A stretch of 64,000 nucleotides of DNA from JAJPHF01 sp035293805. Its GTDB lineage: Bacteria > Chloroflexota > UBA6077 > JAJPHF01. A program made the position numbers and the translations under genes. This document shows positions 1-8,010 of the stretch, one piece after another (within the stretch, counting starts at the first letter, position 1; every line of letters starts with the position of its first letter). Below the pieces are notes generated by a model. That model worked only from the letters and a program-made list of their open reading frames with translations, was not told the DNA's origin and did no database searches. The stretch spans positions 124,001-188,000 of the forward strand of contig DATGMD010000018.1 of the NCBI GenBank assembly GCA_035293805.1. Reading direction: 5' to 3'.

Positions 1-2
1 AC

Positions 3-425
3 GGCCTGGGCGCGAATGCCGTGAGCGGCTCGTTTACCGGGAGCGTAAACGCCCCGCCGCCGGGGACTTACGAGATGCGGCTGTTCAACTCCGGCGGGCG
101 GGTGGCGATCAGCAACAGCTTCACCGTGCAGGCGGCAGCCGCCACGCCGACCAGCACAGCCGCCACCACCACGCCGACCACGACTGGCACGGCTACGCCC
201 ACAGCGAGCGGGACTCCCGCCGCCACCGCCACGCCGATCGCGACTGCCACCCCCTCGCCCACCAATCGGGCGACGCCGACCACCACGCCCACGGCCACCC
301 GGAGCCCGACGAGGACGGCCACGCCCATGGTCAGCGGGCCTTCCCTACGCGCATCCACGACCGGGGCCGCGGTGGGGCCGAGCCCCACGGCTACGCCGAG
401 CGCCACGGCCGCCTCACCAAGATAG
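3..425 (+). CDS. C-terminal part of a secreted/surface protein with Thr-Pro-rich tail (5' truncated)
   Basis: The frame is open from the left edge and stops with TAG at 423-425, so the start lies outside the window. The first 35 or so residues (about positions 3-140) look like the last strands of a beta-sandwich domain, with a segment reading TYEMRLFNSGGRVAISNSF. This kind of segment ends many extracellular Ig-like or carbohydrate-binding modules. The remaining 95 or so residues are low complexity, with ATPT/TATP repeats, and are probably a flexible cell-wall or surface linker. Such tails are common in Chloroflexota secreted proteins. Function cannot be assigned from this fragment. Confidence 0.7.
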   Translation, partial: GLGANAVSGSFTGSVNAPPPGTYEMRLFNSGGRVAISNSFTVQAAAATPTSTAATTTPTTTGTATPTASGTPAATATPIATATPSPTNRATPTTTPTATRSPTRTATPMVSGPSLRASTTGAAVGPSPTATPSATAASPR

Positions 426-590
426 TCGGCCGACGCCCCAAACCTCAGAGTGTGAAACGCAAAGCAATGGTTCGTCAGCCGCCTGCACCCGGATGTGCGA
501 CCGGCCGTCGCCAGCTGCGAGCCGCAAGCCCGCCGAGCCACCAGGAGCCCATCGGGGCTAGACCGTTCCCATCGGCCTTCCGCGTGTGTT

Positions 591-619
591 TTGACAGGTC
601 CGGCAGGCGCGACTACACT
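591..619 (+). promoter_or_regulatory. sigma-70-type promoter for first solute-binding protein
   Basis: TTGACA at 591-596 and TACACT at 614-619 are separated by exactly 17 bases. The predicted transcription start is near 626, about 65 bases before the ATG at 691. The 265-base gap from 426 to 690 holds nothing else I can support. Confidence 0.75.
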
Positions 620-690
620 GCCTGCAAGGCGCCGGCTTTGTCGCGGCGAACGCAACCGCGCGGCCGGTCCGGGCAGCGGAGGTGGCGCCG

Positions 691-1830
691 ATGGCGCGGG
701 GCGCGGTAATCAGGCGGAGCGGCCGTTGGCGCGCGGTCGTCCTCGGCATGGGCTTGGTGGTGCTGGCGGCCTGCGGCGGACCAGCGGCGAGCGGCGGGGG
801 GACGGGCGGCGCCAATAGCGGCGCGGCCGGCAGCGCGAGCGGCGCCGCCAGCCCGCCCGCGAGCCCGTTTACCTACGCGGCTGCCGACCGCGATCAGGTG
901 CTGCGCGACGGCGCGGAGCGCGAGGGCGCACTCACCTGGTACACGTCCGGCACTCTTAGCGTCGTCCAGGCGCTGGCCCACACTTTCGAGACACGGTATC
1001 CCGACGTCAAGGTTGACATCACCCGCGCCGACGACAGCACGATCATCACGAAGGTCACCGAGGAGGGCCGCGCCGGGCGCCCGACGGTCGACGTCGTCGA
1101 GACGACAGTGCCTGGCCTCAAGGTGATGAAGGAGGCCGACCTCTTCGCCGAGTACTACCTGCCAAACGCCGGCGCGTACCCGGCCGCGGCCAAGGAGCCC
1201 GGTAGCGGCCAGACTATCTACTGGGCCGTCGACCGCGAGCACTACTATAGCTTCGCCTACAATACAACCCTGCTGCCCGCGAGCGCCGTGCCACACGATT
1301 TCGCGGGGCTCCTCGCGCCGGCCCTCAAAGGCCAGATGGCAATCCCCGGGACGAGCACCGGCGTGAACTTCATCGGCTCGGTGCAGGCCTCGCAGGCGCC
1401 CGACTACCTAGCTCGCCTGGCGCAGCAGAACATGAAGGTGCAGATGATCAGCGCCGAGGCGGTGCGCACCCTCGTCGTCAAAGGGGAGATCGCCGCGTCA
1501 CCCACGGTCGCCCAGGCGGGCGTCAAGCTCAACCAGGCCGAGGGCGCGCCGATCGAGTGGGTACCGCTTGCCCCGGTCACAGCCAACGCCGGCGCGGTGG
1601 CGATCATCGCGAAGGCGCCGCACCCGCACGCCGCCGCGCTGTTCGCGCAGTTCCTGCTTGGCCCCGACGGCCAGCAGATCTACAAGGACAACTACTTCGG
1701 CCTGGCCGGCACCGATCCCGGCTTCCCGCGCTGGTACCCCGACGAGGGTAAGAGCGCCCGCCAGTACGAGCAAGCCTACGAGAGCTGGAAGAAGCAGCTC
1801 ACCGACCTGTTCGTCACCCCCGGGAACTGA
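691..1830 (+). CDS. ABC-type iron(III)-like extracellular solute-binding lipoprotein, copy 1
   Basis: 379-residue periplasmic-binding-protein-fold lipoprotein of the FbpA/AfuA-like group (extracellular solute-binding protein family 1). The N-terminus is a lipoprotein signal with lipobox LAAC (Cys28), followed by a Gly/Ala/Ser linker. The mature domain contains WYTSGTLSVVQALAHTFE and GTDPGFPRWYPDE, typical of this family. ATG at 691 is chosen over the in-frame GTG at 682 because GGAGGT at 678-683 lies 7 bases upstream of it. It is a close paralogue of the next gene: the stretch from KEPGSGQ to PASAVP is nearly identical. The ligand is probably Fe3+ or another small anion or metal complex, but it cannot be read from the sequence. 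The downstream permease supports an uptake role. Confidence 0.88.
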   Translation: MARGAVIRRSGRWRAVVLGMGLVVLAACGGPAASGGGTGGANSGAAGSASGAASPPASPFTYAAADRDQVLRDGAEREGALTWYTSGTLSVVQALAHTFETRYPDVKVDITRADDSTIITKVTEEGRAGRPTVDVVETTVPGLKVMKEADLFAEYYLPNAGAYPAAAKEPGSGQTIYWAVDREHYYSFAYNTTLLPASAVPHDFAGLLAPALKGQMAIPGTSTGVNFIGSVQASQAPDYLARLAQQNMKVQMISAEAVRTLVVKGEIAASPTVAQAGVKLNQAEGAPIEWVPLAPVTANAGAVAIIAKAPHPHAAALFAQFLLGPDGQQIYKDNYFGLAGTDPGFPRWYPDEGKSARQYEQAYESWKKQLTDLFVTPGN

Positions 1831-1897
1831 CACGCTTGCGCGGCCCCGGCCTGCCACGGGGCGGCCCGCGGCCGCCCCGCCTCAGCCGCGCTCGACT

Positions 1898-1927
1898 TTG
1901 ACTTTCGCCGCGGGGCGGGTCTACACT
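1898..1927 (+). promoter_or_regulatory. promoter for second solute-binding protein
   Basis: TTGACT at 1898-1903 and TACACT at 1922-1927 are separated by 18 bases. The -10 hexamer is identical to that of the promoter at 591-619, so the promoter appears to have been duplicated with the gene. Confidence 0.6.
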
Positions 1928-2002
1928 CCCTCCATCGACGGCTGGCGATGTACGGCCGCGTGCTGGATTGACGCGCGGGCGCGGCCGTGGGAGGCAAGAC
2001 CG

Positions 2003-3163
2003 ATGATGCAGGCGGCCGTGTCCCGCGGAGGCTCGCACGCCCTGCCGCGCCGGGCCGCGGGGCGCGGTATGCTCGGCGTCCTGATTGCGCTAGGGGTACT
2101 GCTCGCGGCCTGCGGCAGCCCGACGGCGAGCGGTGGCGCCAGCGCGCCCGGCAGCAAGCCCTCGGGCGGCGGCATAGGGCAGGCCCAGAGCCCGGCAGCC
2201 AGCCCGCTCACCTACACGGGCGCCGACCGCCAGCAGAAGCTCGGGGCGGCCGCGCAGCAGGAGGCGGCTCTCACCTGGTACACCTCGCTCACCATCGGCG
2301 TCGCGCAGGACCTCGCCCAGCGCTTCGAAGCGAAGTACCCGCCGCTGAAGGTCGACCTGTTCCGCGCCGCCGACAACGACATCATCACCAAGGTGACCGA
2401 GGAGGCCCGCGCGGGGCGCACCGCGGCCGACGTGCTGGAGATGCCCACGCCCACGCTCCGCATCATGAAGGAGGCGGGGCTGCTCGCCGAGTACTACCTG
2501 CCGAACGCGGGCGCGTATCCGGCCGCGGCCAAGGAGCCCGGTAGCGGGCAGAACCTCTACTGGGCCGTCGACCGCGAGCACTACATCAGCTTCGGCTACA
2601 ACACGAACCTGCTGCCCGCGAGCGCCGTCCCCAAGGACGTGGCGGGTCTGACGGCCCCCGCGCTGAAGAACCAGATGGCGATCGCCGGCACGACGACCGG
2701 CGTGAACTGGGTCGGCTTCCTGACCACTCAGGAGCCGCCCGACCTCTTGCCCCAGATCGCGCAGCAAAACGTCAAGATCCAGATGATCAGCGGCACTGCC
2801 CTGCTCGACCTCGTGTCGAAGGGCGAGATCGCCGCGTCGCCCACGATCTTCCAGGCCGAGGTCGAGATCGCCAAGACCAAGGGCGCGCCGGTGGAGTGGG
2901 TGCCGCTCGCGCCCGTGACCGCGAACGCCGGGGCGCTGGCGATCACCGCCCAGGCGCCCCACCCCAATGCCGCCGCATTGTTCGCCGAGTTCCTGCTGGG
3001 CGAGGAGGGCCAGGGCGTGCTGAAGCAGAACTACTTCGGCCTGGCCGGCACCGACCCCGGCTTCCCCCGCTGGTATCCCGACCAGGGCATGACCGCCGAC
3101 CAGTACGAGCAGAGCTACGAGACCTGGAAGAAGCGCATGACCGAGTCGTTCGTGACCCCATGA
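2003..3163 (+). CDS. ABC-type iron(III)-like extracellular solute-binding lipoprotein, copy 2
   Basis: 386-residue lipoprotein paralogous to the preceding gene. It has signal peptide LGVLIALGVLLAAC with lipobox Cys37, a Gly/Ser/Ala linker and a binding domain with WYTSLTIGVAQDLAQRFE. The start is ATG 2003 (a second ATG follows at 2006), with GGGAGG at 1989-1994. A much longer open frame exists upstream, but it overlaps copy 1 and has no signal peptide, so it is rejected. The stop overlaps the permease start (ATGA at 3160-3163), which implies translational coupling. Having its own promoter as well as this coupling suggests copy 2 is the partner of the permease. Copy 1 may widen the ligand range or raise receptor dose. 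Confidence 0.88.
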   Translation: MMQAAVSRGGSHALPRRAAGRGMLGVLIALGVLLAACGSPTASGGASAPGSKPSGGGIGQAQSPAASPLTYTGADRQQKLGAAAQQEAALTWYTSLTIGVAQDLAQRFEAKYPPLKVDLFRAADNDIITKVTEEARAGRTAADVLEMPTPTLRIMKEAGLLAEYYLPNAGAYPAAAKEPGSGQNLYWAVDREHYISFGYNTNLLPASAVPKDVAGLTAPALKNQMAIAGTTTGVNWVGFLTTQEPPDLLPQIAQQNVKIQMISGTALLDLVSKGEIAASPTIFQAEVEIAKTKGAPVEWVPLAPVTANAGALAITAQAPHPNAAALFAEFLLGEEGQGVLKQNYFGLAGTDPGFPRWYPDQGMTADQYEQSYETWKKRMTESFVTP

Positions 3164-4896
3164 CCGTCGACGTTCGCCCGGCGGCTCCCGCCACGCGCGT
3201 GGGCTGGCTCGAGCGCCTGCGCGCCCCCACGTTTGCCGAGGGCCTGTTCCTGGCCACGCTGGCCGCCCTGCTGTTTCTCATCGGCCCGCCGATCTTCTTT
3301 CTGCTGCGCGGTAGCCTGAGCGGCACGCGTGGCAGCGCCGGCGCGCTCAATCTCGACGCCTACGCCGCCGTGCTAGGCAGCCCCAGCCTCCTCTCGTCGC
3401 TCACCGCCACGCTCGTCTTCGCGCTGCTCAGCTCGGTCGGCGCCATCGTGCTCGGCGGCCTGCTCGCCTGGATCGTCGAGCGTACCGACGCCCCCGGCAA
3501 GCAGGCGCTCTACGCCAGCACGTTCGTCGTCTTCGCCGTGCCGGGCATCATCCGCGTCGTCGGCTGGATCTTCCTGCTCGGCCCGCGCAGCGGCTACCTG
3601 AACGAGGCCGCGCGTCGCGTGTTCGGCGACGGCGCGACGTTCGACGTCTTCTCGATGGCTGGCATGGTGCTCGTGGAGTCGCTGTTCTGGGTGCCGGTCG
3701 TCTTCCTGCTGATGGCCATGCCGCTGCGCTCGATGGACCCCGCGCTCGAAGAGGCAGCGGCGATGAGCGGCGCCCGGCCCCTGCGCGTCCTGCGCAGCAT
3801 CACCCTGCGCCTGGCGCTGCCGGCCGTCCTGTCGGTGCTGCTGCTCAGCTTCGTGCGCTCCATCCAGGCGTTCGAGATCCCCGTGCTGCTCGGCGTGCCG
3901 GCGGGCATCCGCGTGCTCACGACCGAGGTCTACCTGGCCGTGCGCGAGTCGCTGGTGCCCCGCTACGGCACGGCCAGCGCCTACGGCGTGCTGACGCTCG
4001 GCGTGGTGCTCGTGGGCCTCTACTTCTACAGCCGCGTCACGCGCGACGCCCATCGCTTCGCCACGGTCACCGGCAAGGGCTTCCGCCCGCGCGTGCAGGA
4101 GCTGGGGCCGTGGCGCTACCCGGCCGCCGCGCTGGTGTTCCTGGTCGTGGCGGTGCAGCTCCTGCCGATCCTGGCGCTGGCCGCGGTGTCGGTGTCGCGC
4201 TCGATCAGCACGGCGGGCAGCTTCTGGACCGCGCTGACGCTGGAGCACTACGCCGCTGTGCTGAGCAGCCCCGCGCTCCTCGCCAGCTTCCGCAACAGCC
4301 TCCTGGTGGGGGTGTTCGCCGCCAGCGGCGCCGTGGTGCTGAGCGTGCTGGTGGCCTGGCTGATGGCCCGCACGCGCATCCCCGGCCGCTACGCGCTCGA
4401 CCAGCTCGCCTCCGTGCCGATGGCCTTCCCCGGCGTGGTGCTGGGCGTCGCCTTCCTGCAAACCTACCTGACGCTGCCCATTCCCATCTACGGCACGATC
4501 TGGCTGCTCGTGGTCGCGTTCGCGGTGAGCTTCCTGCCCTACGCGATGCGCTACAGCTACCCCGGTATCCTGCAGATCCACCCGGAGCTAGAGGAAAGCG
4601 CTCAGACGAGCGGCGCGTCGTGGTGGCGCACGTTTACGCGCATCGTGGTGCCGCTGCTGTTCCCTGCCCTGTTCGGCGGCTGGATCTTCATCTTCCTGAT
4701 CACCGTGCGTGAGCTGTCGATCGCCGCGCTGCTGTACACGCAGCAGTCGCAGGTCGTGGCGACCACTATCCTCGACTTGTGGGTGAACGGCAGCACGAGC
4801 CAGCTCAGCGCCTTCGCGATGGTGGTGATCGGCGTGATGACGCCGCTCTCGATGCTGCTCTACCGCCTCAGCCGCCGCTTCGGCGTCCAGCTCTAG
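3160..4896 (+). CDS. Iron(III)-type ABC transporter permease, two fused transmembrane domains
   Basis: 578-residue inner-membrane protein of the FbpB/ThiP type, in which two binding-protein-dependent transport (BPD) domains are joined in one chain with about 12 transmembrane segments. Each half carries an EAA-type loop for the ATPase: EEAAAMSGARPLRVLRSI in the first half and EESAQTSGASWWRTFTRI in the second. The open frame begins far upstream, but the hydrophobic protein starts at ATG 3160, which overlaps the stop of the binding protein by four bases. No ATP-binding subunit is encoded next to it. The downstream gene is convergent and unrelated, so the ATPase must be supplied from elsewhere or lie left of the window. 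Confidence 0.9.
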   Translation: MTVDVRPAAPATRVGWLERLRAPTFAEGLFLATLAALLFLIGPPIFFLLRGSLSGTRGSAGALNLDAYAAVLGSPSLLSSLTATLVFALLSSVGAIVLGGLLAWIVERTDAPGKQALYASTFVVFAVPGIIRVVGWIFLLGPRSGYLNEAARRVFGDGATFDVFSMAGMVLVESLFWVPVVFLLMAMPLRSMDPALEEAAAMSGARPLRVLRSITLRLALPAVLSVLLLSFVRSIQAFEIPVLLGVPAGIRVLTTEVYLAVRESLVPRYGTASAYGVLTLGVVLVGLYFYSRVTRDAHRFATVTGKGFRPRVQELGPWRYPAAALVFLVVAVQLLPILALAAVSVSRSISTAGSFWTALTLEHYAAVLSSPALLASFRNSLLVGVFAASGAVVLSVLVAWLMARTRIPGRYALDQLASVPMAFPGVVLGVAFLQTYLTLPIPIYGTIWLLVVAFAVSFLPYAMRYSYPGILQIHPELEESAQTSGASWWRTFTRIVVPLLFPALFGGWIFIFLITVRELSIAALLYTQQSQVVATTILDLWVNGSTSQLSAFAMVVIGVMTPLSMLLYRLSRRFGVQL

Positions 4897-4960
4897 CCCG
4901 AGCCATTCAGCCAGACCGCGGACGGGCGCGGTCGGCTTGGCCGCGCTGGCACCCCGATCC

Positions 4961-4994
4961 GGCGGGGGGGCGCTGCTTGCTGCGCCCCCCCGCC
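4961..4994. terminator. 13-bp perfect hairpin between convergent genes
   Basis: Arms at 4961-4973 and 4982-4994 are exact reverse complements (GGCGGGGGGGCGC) around an 8-base loop. It lies between the permease stop (4896) and the Uma2 stop (4996). There is no T-run, so termination would depend on stem strength or Rho. Confidence 0.55.
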
Positions 4995-4995
4995 T

Positions 4996-5616
4996 TCACC
5001 AGACCCGGCGCAGGTCGAGCACGAAGCCGGGCAGCACTGGGTCGCCTGCTAGCGTTTCGGGGTTATTGAGCTGCTCGACGGATACGCCCGGGCGGTAGAC
5101 GTAGACACGGCGCTCCGGGGGATAGAGCAGCCAGCCGAGGCGCGCGCCGTTCGCCAGGTACTCTTCCATCTTGGCCTGCACGTCGGACAGCCGATCCGAC
5201 GGCGACCACAGCTCCAGCACGAAGTCCGGGCACACGGGCAGGAACCGATCTCGCTGGTGGGCCGAGAAGTGCGGCACCTTCTCTTTCGGCAGCCACGCCG
5301 CATCGGGAGAGCGGACCGCTCCGTTGGGCAACCGGAAGCCGGTCGAGGAGTCGCATCCGTAGCCGGTCCCGTTCTCGATGGCCCCGTTTGCGAGCTGCCG
5401 GCTGATCTCAAGGTTGCGGTGGCCGGCCCCCCATCCTGTCGGCGGCATGACAAGCAGCTCTCCTTCGGCGTTGCGCTCAAGTCGCAGGTCGCGGTTGAGC
5501 TGACAGAACTCGTAGAACTGCTCTTCCGTCAGGTCGAGCGCGGGCCGCAGCCGCAACACGAGCGGCCAACCCGAGCGGTCTGGCGGCGCCTTGGCCTTCC
5601 GCACCGCGGTGTCCAT
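4996..5616 (-). CDS. Uma2 family endonuclease-like protein (DUF820)
   Basis: 206 residues, the usual length for Uma2/DUF820 proteins, which have a PD-(D/E)XK nuclease-like fold and expand in cyanobacteria and Chloroflexota. Visible family marks are LTEEQFYEFCQLN near the N-terminus, GELLVMPPTG, the core SPDAAWLPKE (Asp of the active-site strand), PDFVLELWSPSD with the Glu strand, and the KMEEYLANGARLGWLL helix-strand unit. ATG 5616 is preferred to GTG 5619, with AGGAAACAGG upstream. It appears to be a single-gene unit convergent with the permease. The biological role of the family is unsettled, and nuclease activity here is an inference from fold. Confidence 0.88.
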   Translation of the reverse strand: MDTAVRKAKAPPDRSGWPLVLRLRPALDLTEEQFYEFCQLNRDLRLERNAEGELLVMPPTGWGAGHRNLEISRQLANGAIENGTGYGCDSSTGFRLPNGAVRSPDAAWLPKEKVPHFSAHQRDRFLPVCPDFVLELWSPSDRLSDVQAKMEEYLANGARLGWLLYPPERRVYVYRPGVSVEQLNNPETLAGDPVLPGFVLDLRRVW

Positions 5617-5667
5617 CACCTGTTTCCTATCCCCGCTCGCCGATCGAGCGGACTGCCGGTGGCCACA

Positions 5668-6363
5668 TTATCGCCCGGCCGACAGGGTAGTGGGCGAGGC
5701 GTCGTAGCGAAAGAGGCGGGCGGGGCGCTTGCTGGCGCGGTCGTGCTGGCCGGGGACGACGGTCAGGCCGGGGAAGCGCGCTTGCATGGCGCGCGGGAAG
5801 TTCGTGGGGTCGTAGGGGCGCTCCTGAATTGCCTCATACACACGACGTAACTGTGTCATGGTGAAGCTCGGTGGAAGCATCTGGAAGGCGACCGGCGCGT
5901 AGTCGAGCTTGTGGCGCAGCCGCTCGTGCGCGGCTTGAATGATCCGCGCGTGGTCGAAAGCCAGCATTCCCCCCGCGGGCAGATGGTGAATGGCCCACCA
6001 GCGCGCGGCGGCCACGTTCCGCCCCGCCTCGGGCTCAGACGCGTCCAGACGGAACAGCGCGTAGTAGGCGACGGAGAGCGTGCGGCCGAGCGGGTCGCGG
6101 TCGAGCGCGTCGAAGGTGTAGAGCTGCTCCAGGTAGGATTCCACCAGGCCGGTGCGCTCACGCAGCAGACGGCGGGCGCAGTCGGCCAGCCGTTCGTCGG
6201 CGTGCAGCACACCGCCCGGCAGCGCCCACTGCCAGGCGAACGGGGGCGGCAGCCGGCGTACCAGCAGCACCTCCAGCTGCCACGCCGTCTCACTCGGTCG
6301 CAGTCGGCAGCACACCACGTCGACCGCAACCCCCACCCGCGGGACACCGCCGGGCTCGCTCAT
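5668..6363 (-). CDS. NrtR-like Nudix-domain transcriptional regulator
   Basis: 231 residues: an N-terminal Nudix domain (roughly 1-140) followed by a winged-helix-like C-terminal region (LRRVYEAIQERPYDPTNFPRAM), the arrangement of NrtR regulators of NAD metabolism and of related sugar-responsive Nudix regulators. The Nudix box GGVLHADERLADCARRLLRE departs from the catalytic consensus GX5EX7REUXEEXGU. The Glu of RE is replaced by Leu and one Glu of the EE pair by Arg, so ligand sensing rather than hydrolysis is likely. ATG 6363 is chosen over ATG 6405 because the longer version would put the 31-base palindrome at 6382-6412 inside the gene. No NAD genes lie nearby, so the regulon is unknown. 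Confidence 0.78.
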   Translation of the reverse strand: MSEPGGVPRVGVAVDVVCCRLRPSETAWQLEVLLVRRLPPPFAWQWALPGGVLHADERLADCARRLLRERTGLVESYLEQLYTFDALDRDPLGRTLSVAYYALFRLDASEPEAGRNVAAARWWAIHHLPAGGMLAFDHARIIQAAHERLRHKLDYAPVAFQMLPPSFTMTQLRRVYEAIQERPYDPTNFPRAMQARFPGLTVVPGQHDRASKRPARLFRYDASPTTLSAGR

Positions 6364-6381
6364 GTCCTCGCCACAACAACT

Positions 6382-6412
6382 GTAATGCACGCAATTGTAG
6401 ACCATGCATTAC
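6382..6412. promoter_or_regulatory. Palindromic operator candidate, probably autoregulatory for the Nudix regulator
   Basis: GTAATGCA at 6382-6389 and its exact reverse complement TGCATTAC at 6405-6412 are separated by 15 bases. Half-site centres are about 23 bases (two helical turns) apart, and the site lies 19 bases upstream of the regulator's ATG. This geometry suits a dimeric winged-helix repressor. The link to the gene is inferred. Confidence 0.55.
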
Positions 6413-6507
6413 TCGGAGCCAAGGCGAGGCGCCCGTAGCAACCGCGCCACCGGTTGTTCTGACCGACGTAGGGAAGGCTTTTCGGTCCGCGGGCCCTGCC
6501 CGCGCGC

Positions 6508-7482
6508 CTAACGGGCGTGGGTCGGGTCGACGAACAGGCTCTCGGGGGCCAGGCGACTGCGGATCAAGCCCTGCTCGTGCGAGTAGGCAATGAACCGCTC
6601 CAGGTTAGCGCGGTTGCGCGCGAGCCCGTATGGCCACGAGTCCGGCGCGAGCTGGCGCCGCTGGTCCTCGAAGGCCTGGCGGCCCCAGGCGAGCACCGAC
6701 CAGTTCGGGTCGTCGTAGTAGCCGTAGCAGATCGCCTTGGCGCGCTCGAAGGCGGCCAGGAACGCCCCGGGCAGCCAGGGATGCTCGCGCACCAGCGCCT
6801 CCTTGAAGGCGACGACGTGCATGATCGGCCACCAGCCGTTGCGCTGAAAGTACGCCTGCTCCTCGGCGCGTGGATCGGCGAACAGATGACGAACGCGCGG
6901 GCCAGCTTCCAGAATGACGCGCGGGGGATGCGGCAGCGCGACGCCGTCGACGCCGCCCTCGAGCAGCAGGGCGCCTAGCGACTGGCCGGCCGGCACCTGC
7001 TCCACCCGCACGTCCGGCGGGTACTCGACCGGCACCGCCTCCTCGCTCGACGTGACCCAGGTGACGTCCTTCCAGGGCACGCCGTATTCGTGCGCCAGGT
7101 CGCCCTTCGCCAACACGGAGAGGGTCGTCTGATAGCTGCTCAACCCCACGCGCCGGCCGGCGAGGTCCGCCGGCCCCGCGATCCCGGCGTTTGCATTGAC
7201 GTAAATGCGAGACTGACTGAACAGGCGGCGTGGGAAGACGGGGATAGCGACGTAGGGCAGGCCGCGGTCGCGCGCCAGCAGGTACGACGAGCACGACAAC
7301 TCGCCCACGTCGAACTCGCCGGCCAGCATACGCTCGTGACGGCGCAGCCCGTGGCGCCCGGGCGCCGATTGGCCCACGTTCAGCACGGTGAGATCGACGC
7401 CCTCGGGAGCGACCGTGCCGTCGAAGAACGGGACGTGGCGGTCGTAGTGCTCCAGCGCGATGGTGAGCGGCAGGTTAGCCAT
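6508..7482 (-). CDS. Substrate-binding protein-like / 4,5-dihydroxyphthalate decarboxylase family protein
   Basis: 324 residues with the type-2 periplasmic-binding fold of the NMT1-like family that includes 4,5-dihydroxyphthalate decarboxylases. Typical segments are LTIALEHYDRHVPFFDGTV, GEFDVGELSCSSYLLARDRG, GRRVGLSSYQTT and NGWWPIMHVVAFK. There is no signal peptide, so a cytoplasmic enzyme or unanchored binding protein is possible. Homologues in Actinobacteria and Chloroflexota are usually annotated as ABC substrate-binding proteins or decarboxylases without biochemical proof. GGAGGG lies just upstream of ATG 7482. No transporter subunits are adjacent. The substrate is probably an aromatic or small carboxylate, but this is unproven. 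Confidence 0.8.
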   Translation of the reverse strand: MANLPLTIALEHYDRHVPFFDGTVAPEGVDLTVLNVGQSAPGRHGLRRHERMLAGEFDVGELSCSSYLLARDRGLPYVAIPVFPRRLFSQSRIYVNANAGIAGPADLAGRRVGLSSYQTTLSVLAKGDLAHEYGVPWKDVTWVTSSEEAVPVEYPPDVRVEQVPAGQSLGALLLEGGVDGVALPHPPRVILEAGPRVRHLFADPRAEEQAYFQRNGWWPIMHVVAFKEALVREHPWLPGAFLAAFERAKAICYGYYDDPNWSVLAWGRQAFEDQRRQLAPDSWPYGLARNRANLERFIAYSHEQGLIRSRLAPESLFVDPTHAR

Positions 7483-7529
7483 GCGTAGCCCTCCGCTTTC
7501 AGCGTTCGGCGAGCCGGGTCCGCTCGCCG

Positions 7530-7535
7530 ATTATA
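7530..7535 (-). promoter_or_regulatory. -10 element for the 6508-7482 gene
   Basis: Reading leftward the bases are TATAAT, a perfect -10 hexamer, 48 bases upstream of ATG 7482. No good -35 is visible at 16-18 bases. Confidence 0.4.
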
Positions 7536-7632
7536 GCGTCGCGTGGACCCGGCAACGTTCCTTGCGGCACCCCGCAAGCCGCAATATGCTGAATGGCGGG
7601 TTCGCACATCACGCGGCGACGAGGCAGGAAGC

Positions 7633-7995
7633 TTGGCAGATACGGTACTGGTGGTCGACGACGACGTGGGCTTGCAAGAAACCCTGGCGGCGGTCCTGCA
7701 GCTCGAGGGGTACGACGTGGTCGTGGCGGGCGATGGCCTGGAGGCGCTAGCGAAGCTGAGCGTGCAGCGGCCCGCGGTCATCGTGCTCGACTGGGCGATG
7801 CCGCGCATGGACGGCCCGGCCTTCACGGCGGCGCTGCAACAGCGCGGGCTGCACCCGGGCATCCCCGTCCTCCTGCTCACGGCCGACGGCCGCGCCCACC
7901 AAAAGGCGGCGCAAGTGGGCGCCGACGGCTGCATGGCGAAGCCGTTCGAGATCACCGAGCTATTGGACGAGGTGGCGCGCCTGGCGGCGAGCTAG
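7633..7995 (+). CDS. Stand-alone response regulator receiver protein
   Basis: 120-residue CheY-like receiver domain with no output domain. The acidic pocket is VVDDD near residue 8, the phospho-acceptor Asp lies in VLDWAMP, the conserved Thr is in LLLTADG and the Lys is in CMAKPFE. The open frame extends upstream to ATG 7543, but the homologous domain starts at TTG 7633, which is preceded by AGGA at 7627-7630, so TTG is the preferred start. No kinase is adjacent. It could serve one of the two kinases at 12.9-17.7 kb as a diffusible phospho-relay partner, which is an inference. Confidence 0.85.
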   Translation: MADTVLVVDDDVGLQETLAAVLQLEGYDVVVAGDGLEALAKLSVQRPAVIVLDWAMPRMDGPAFTAALQQRGLHPGIPVLLLTADGRAHQKAAQVGADGCMAKPFEITELLDEVARLAAS

Positions 7996-8010
7996 CGCCG
8001 ATCACGGCGG

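Noticed and set aside
1568..2002. N-terminal extension of binding protein copy 2
   Set aside because: It overlaps copy 1 in another frame and is Arg/Pro/Ser-rich; the lipoprotein signal begins at 2003.
3373..4581. 402-codon leftward frame opposite the permease
   Set aside because: Gln/His/Arg-rich antisense shadow typical of GC-rich genomes.
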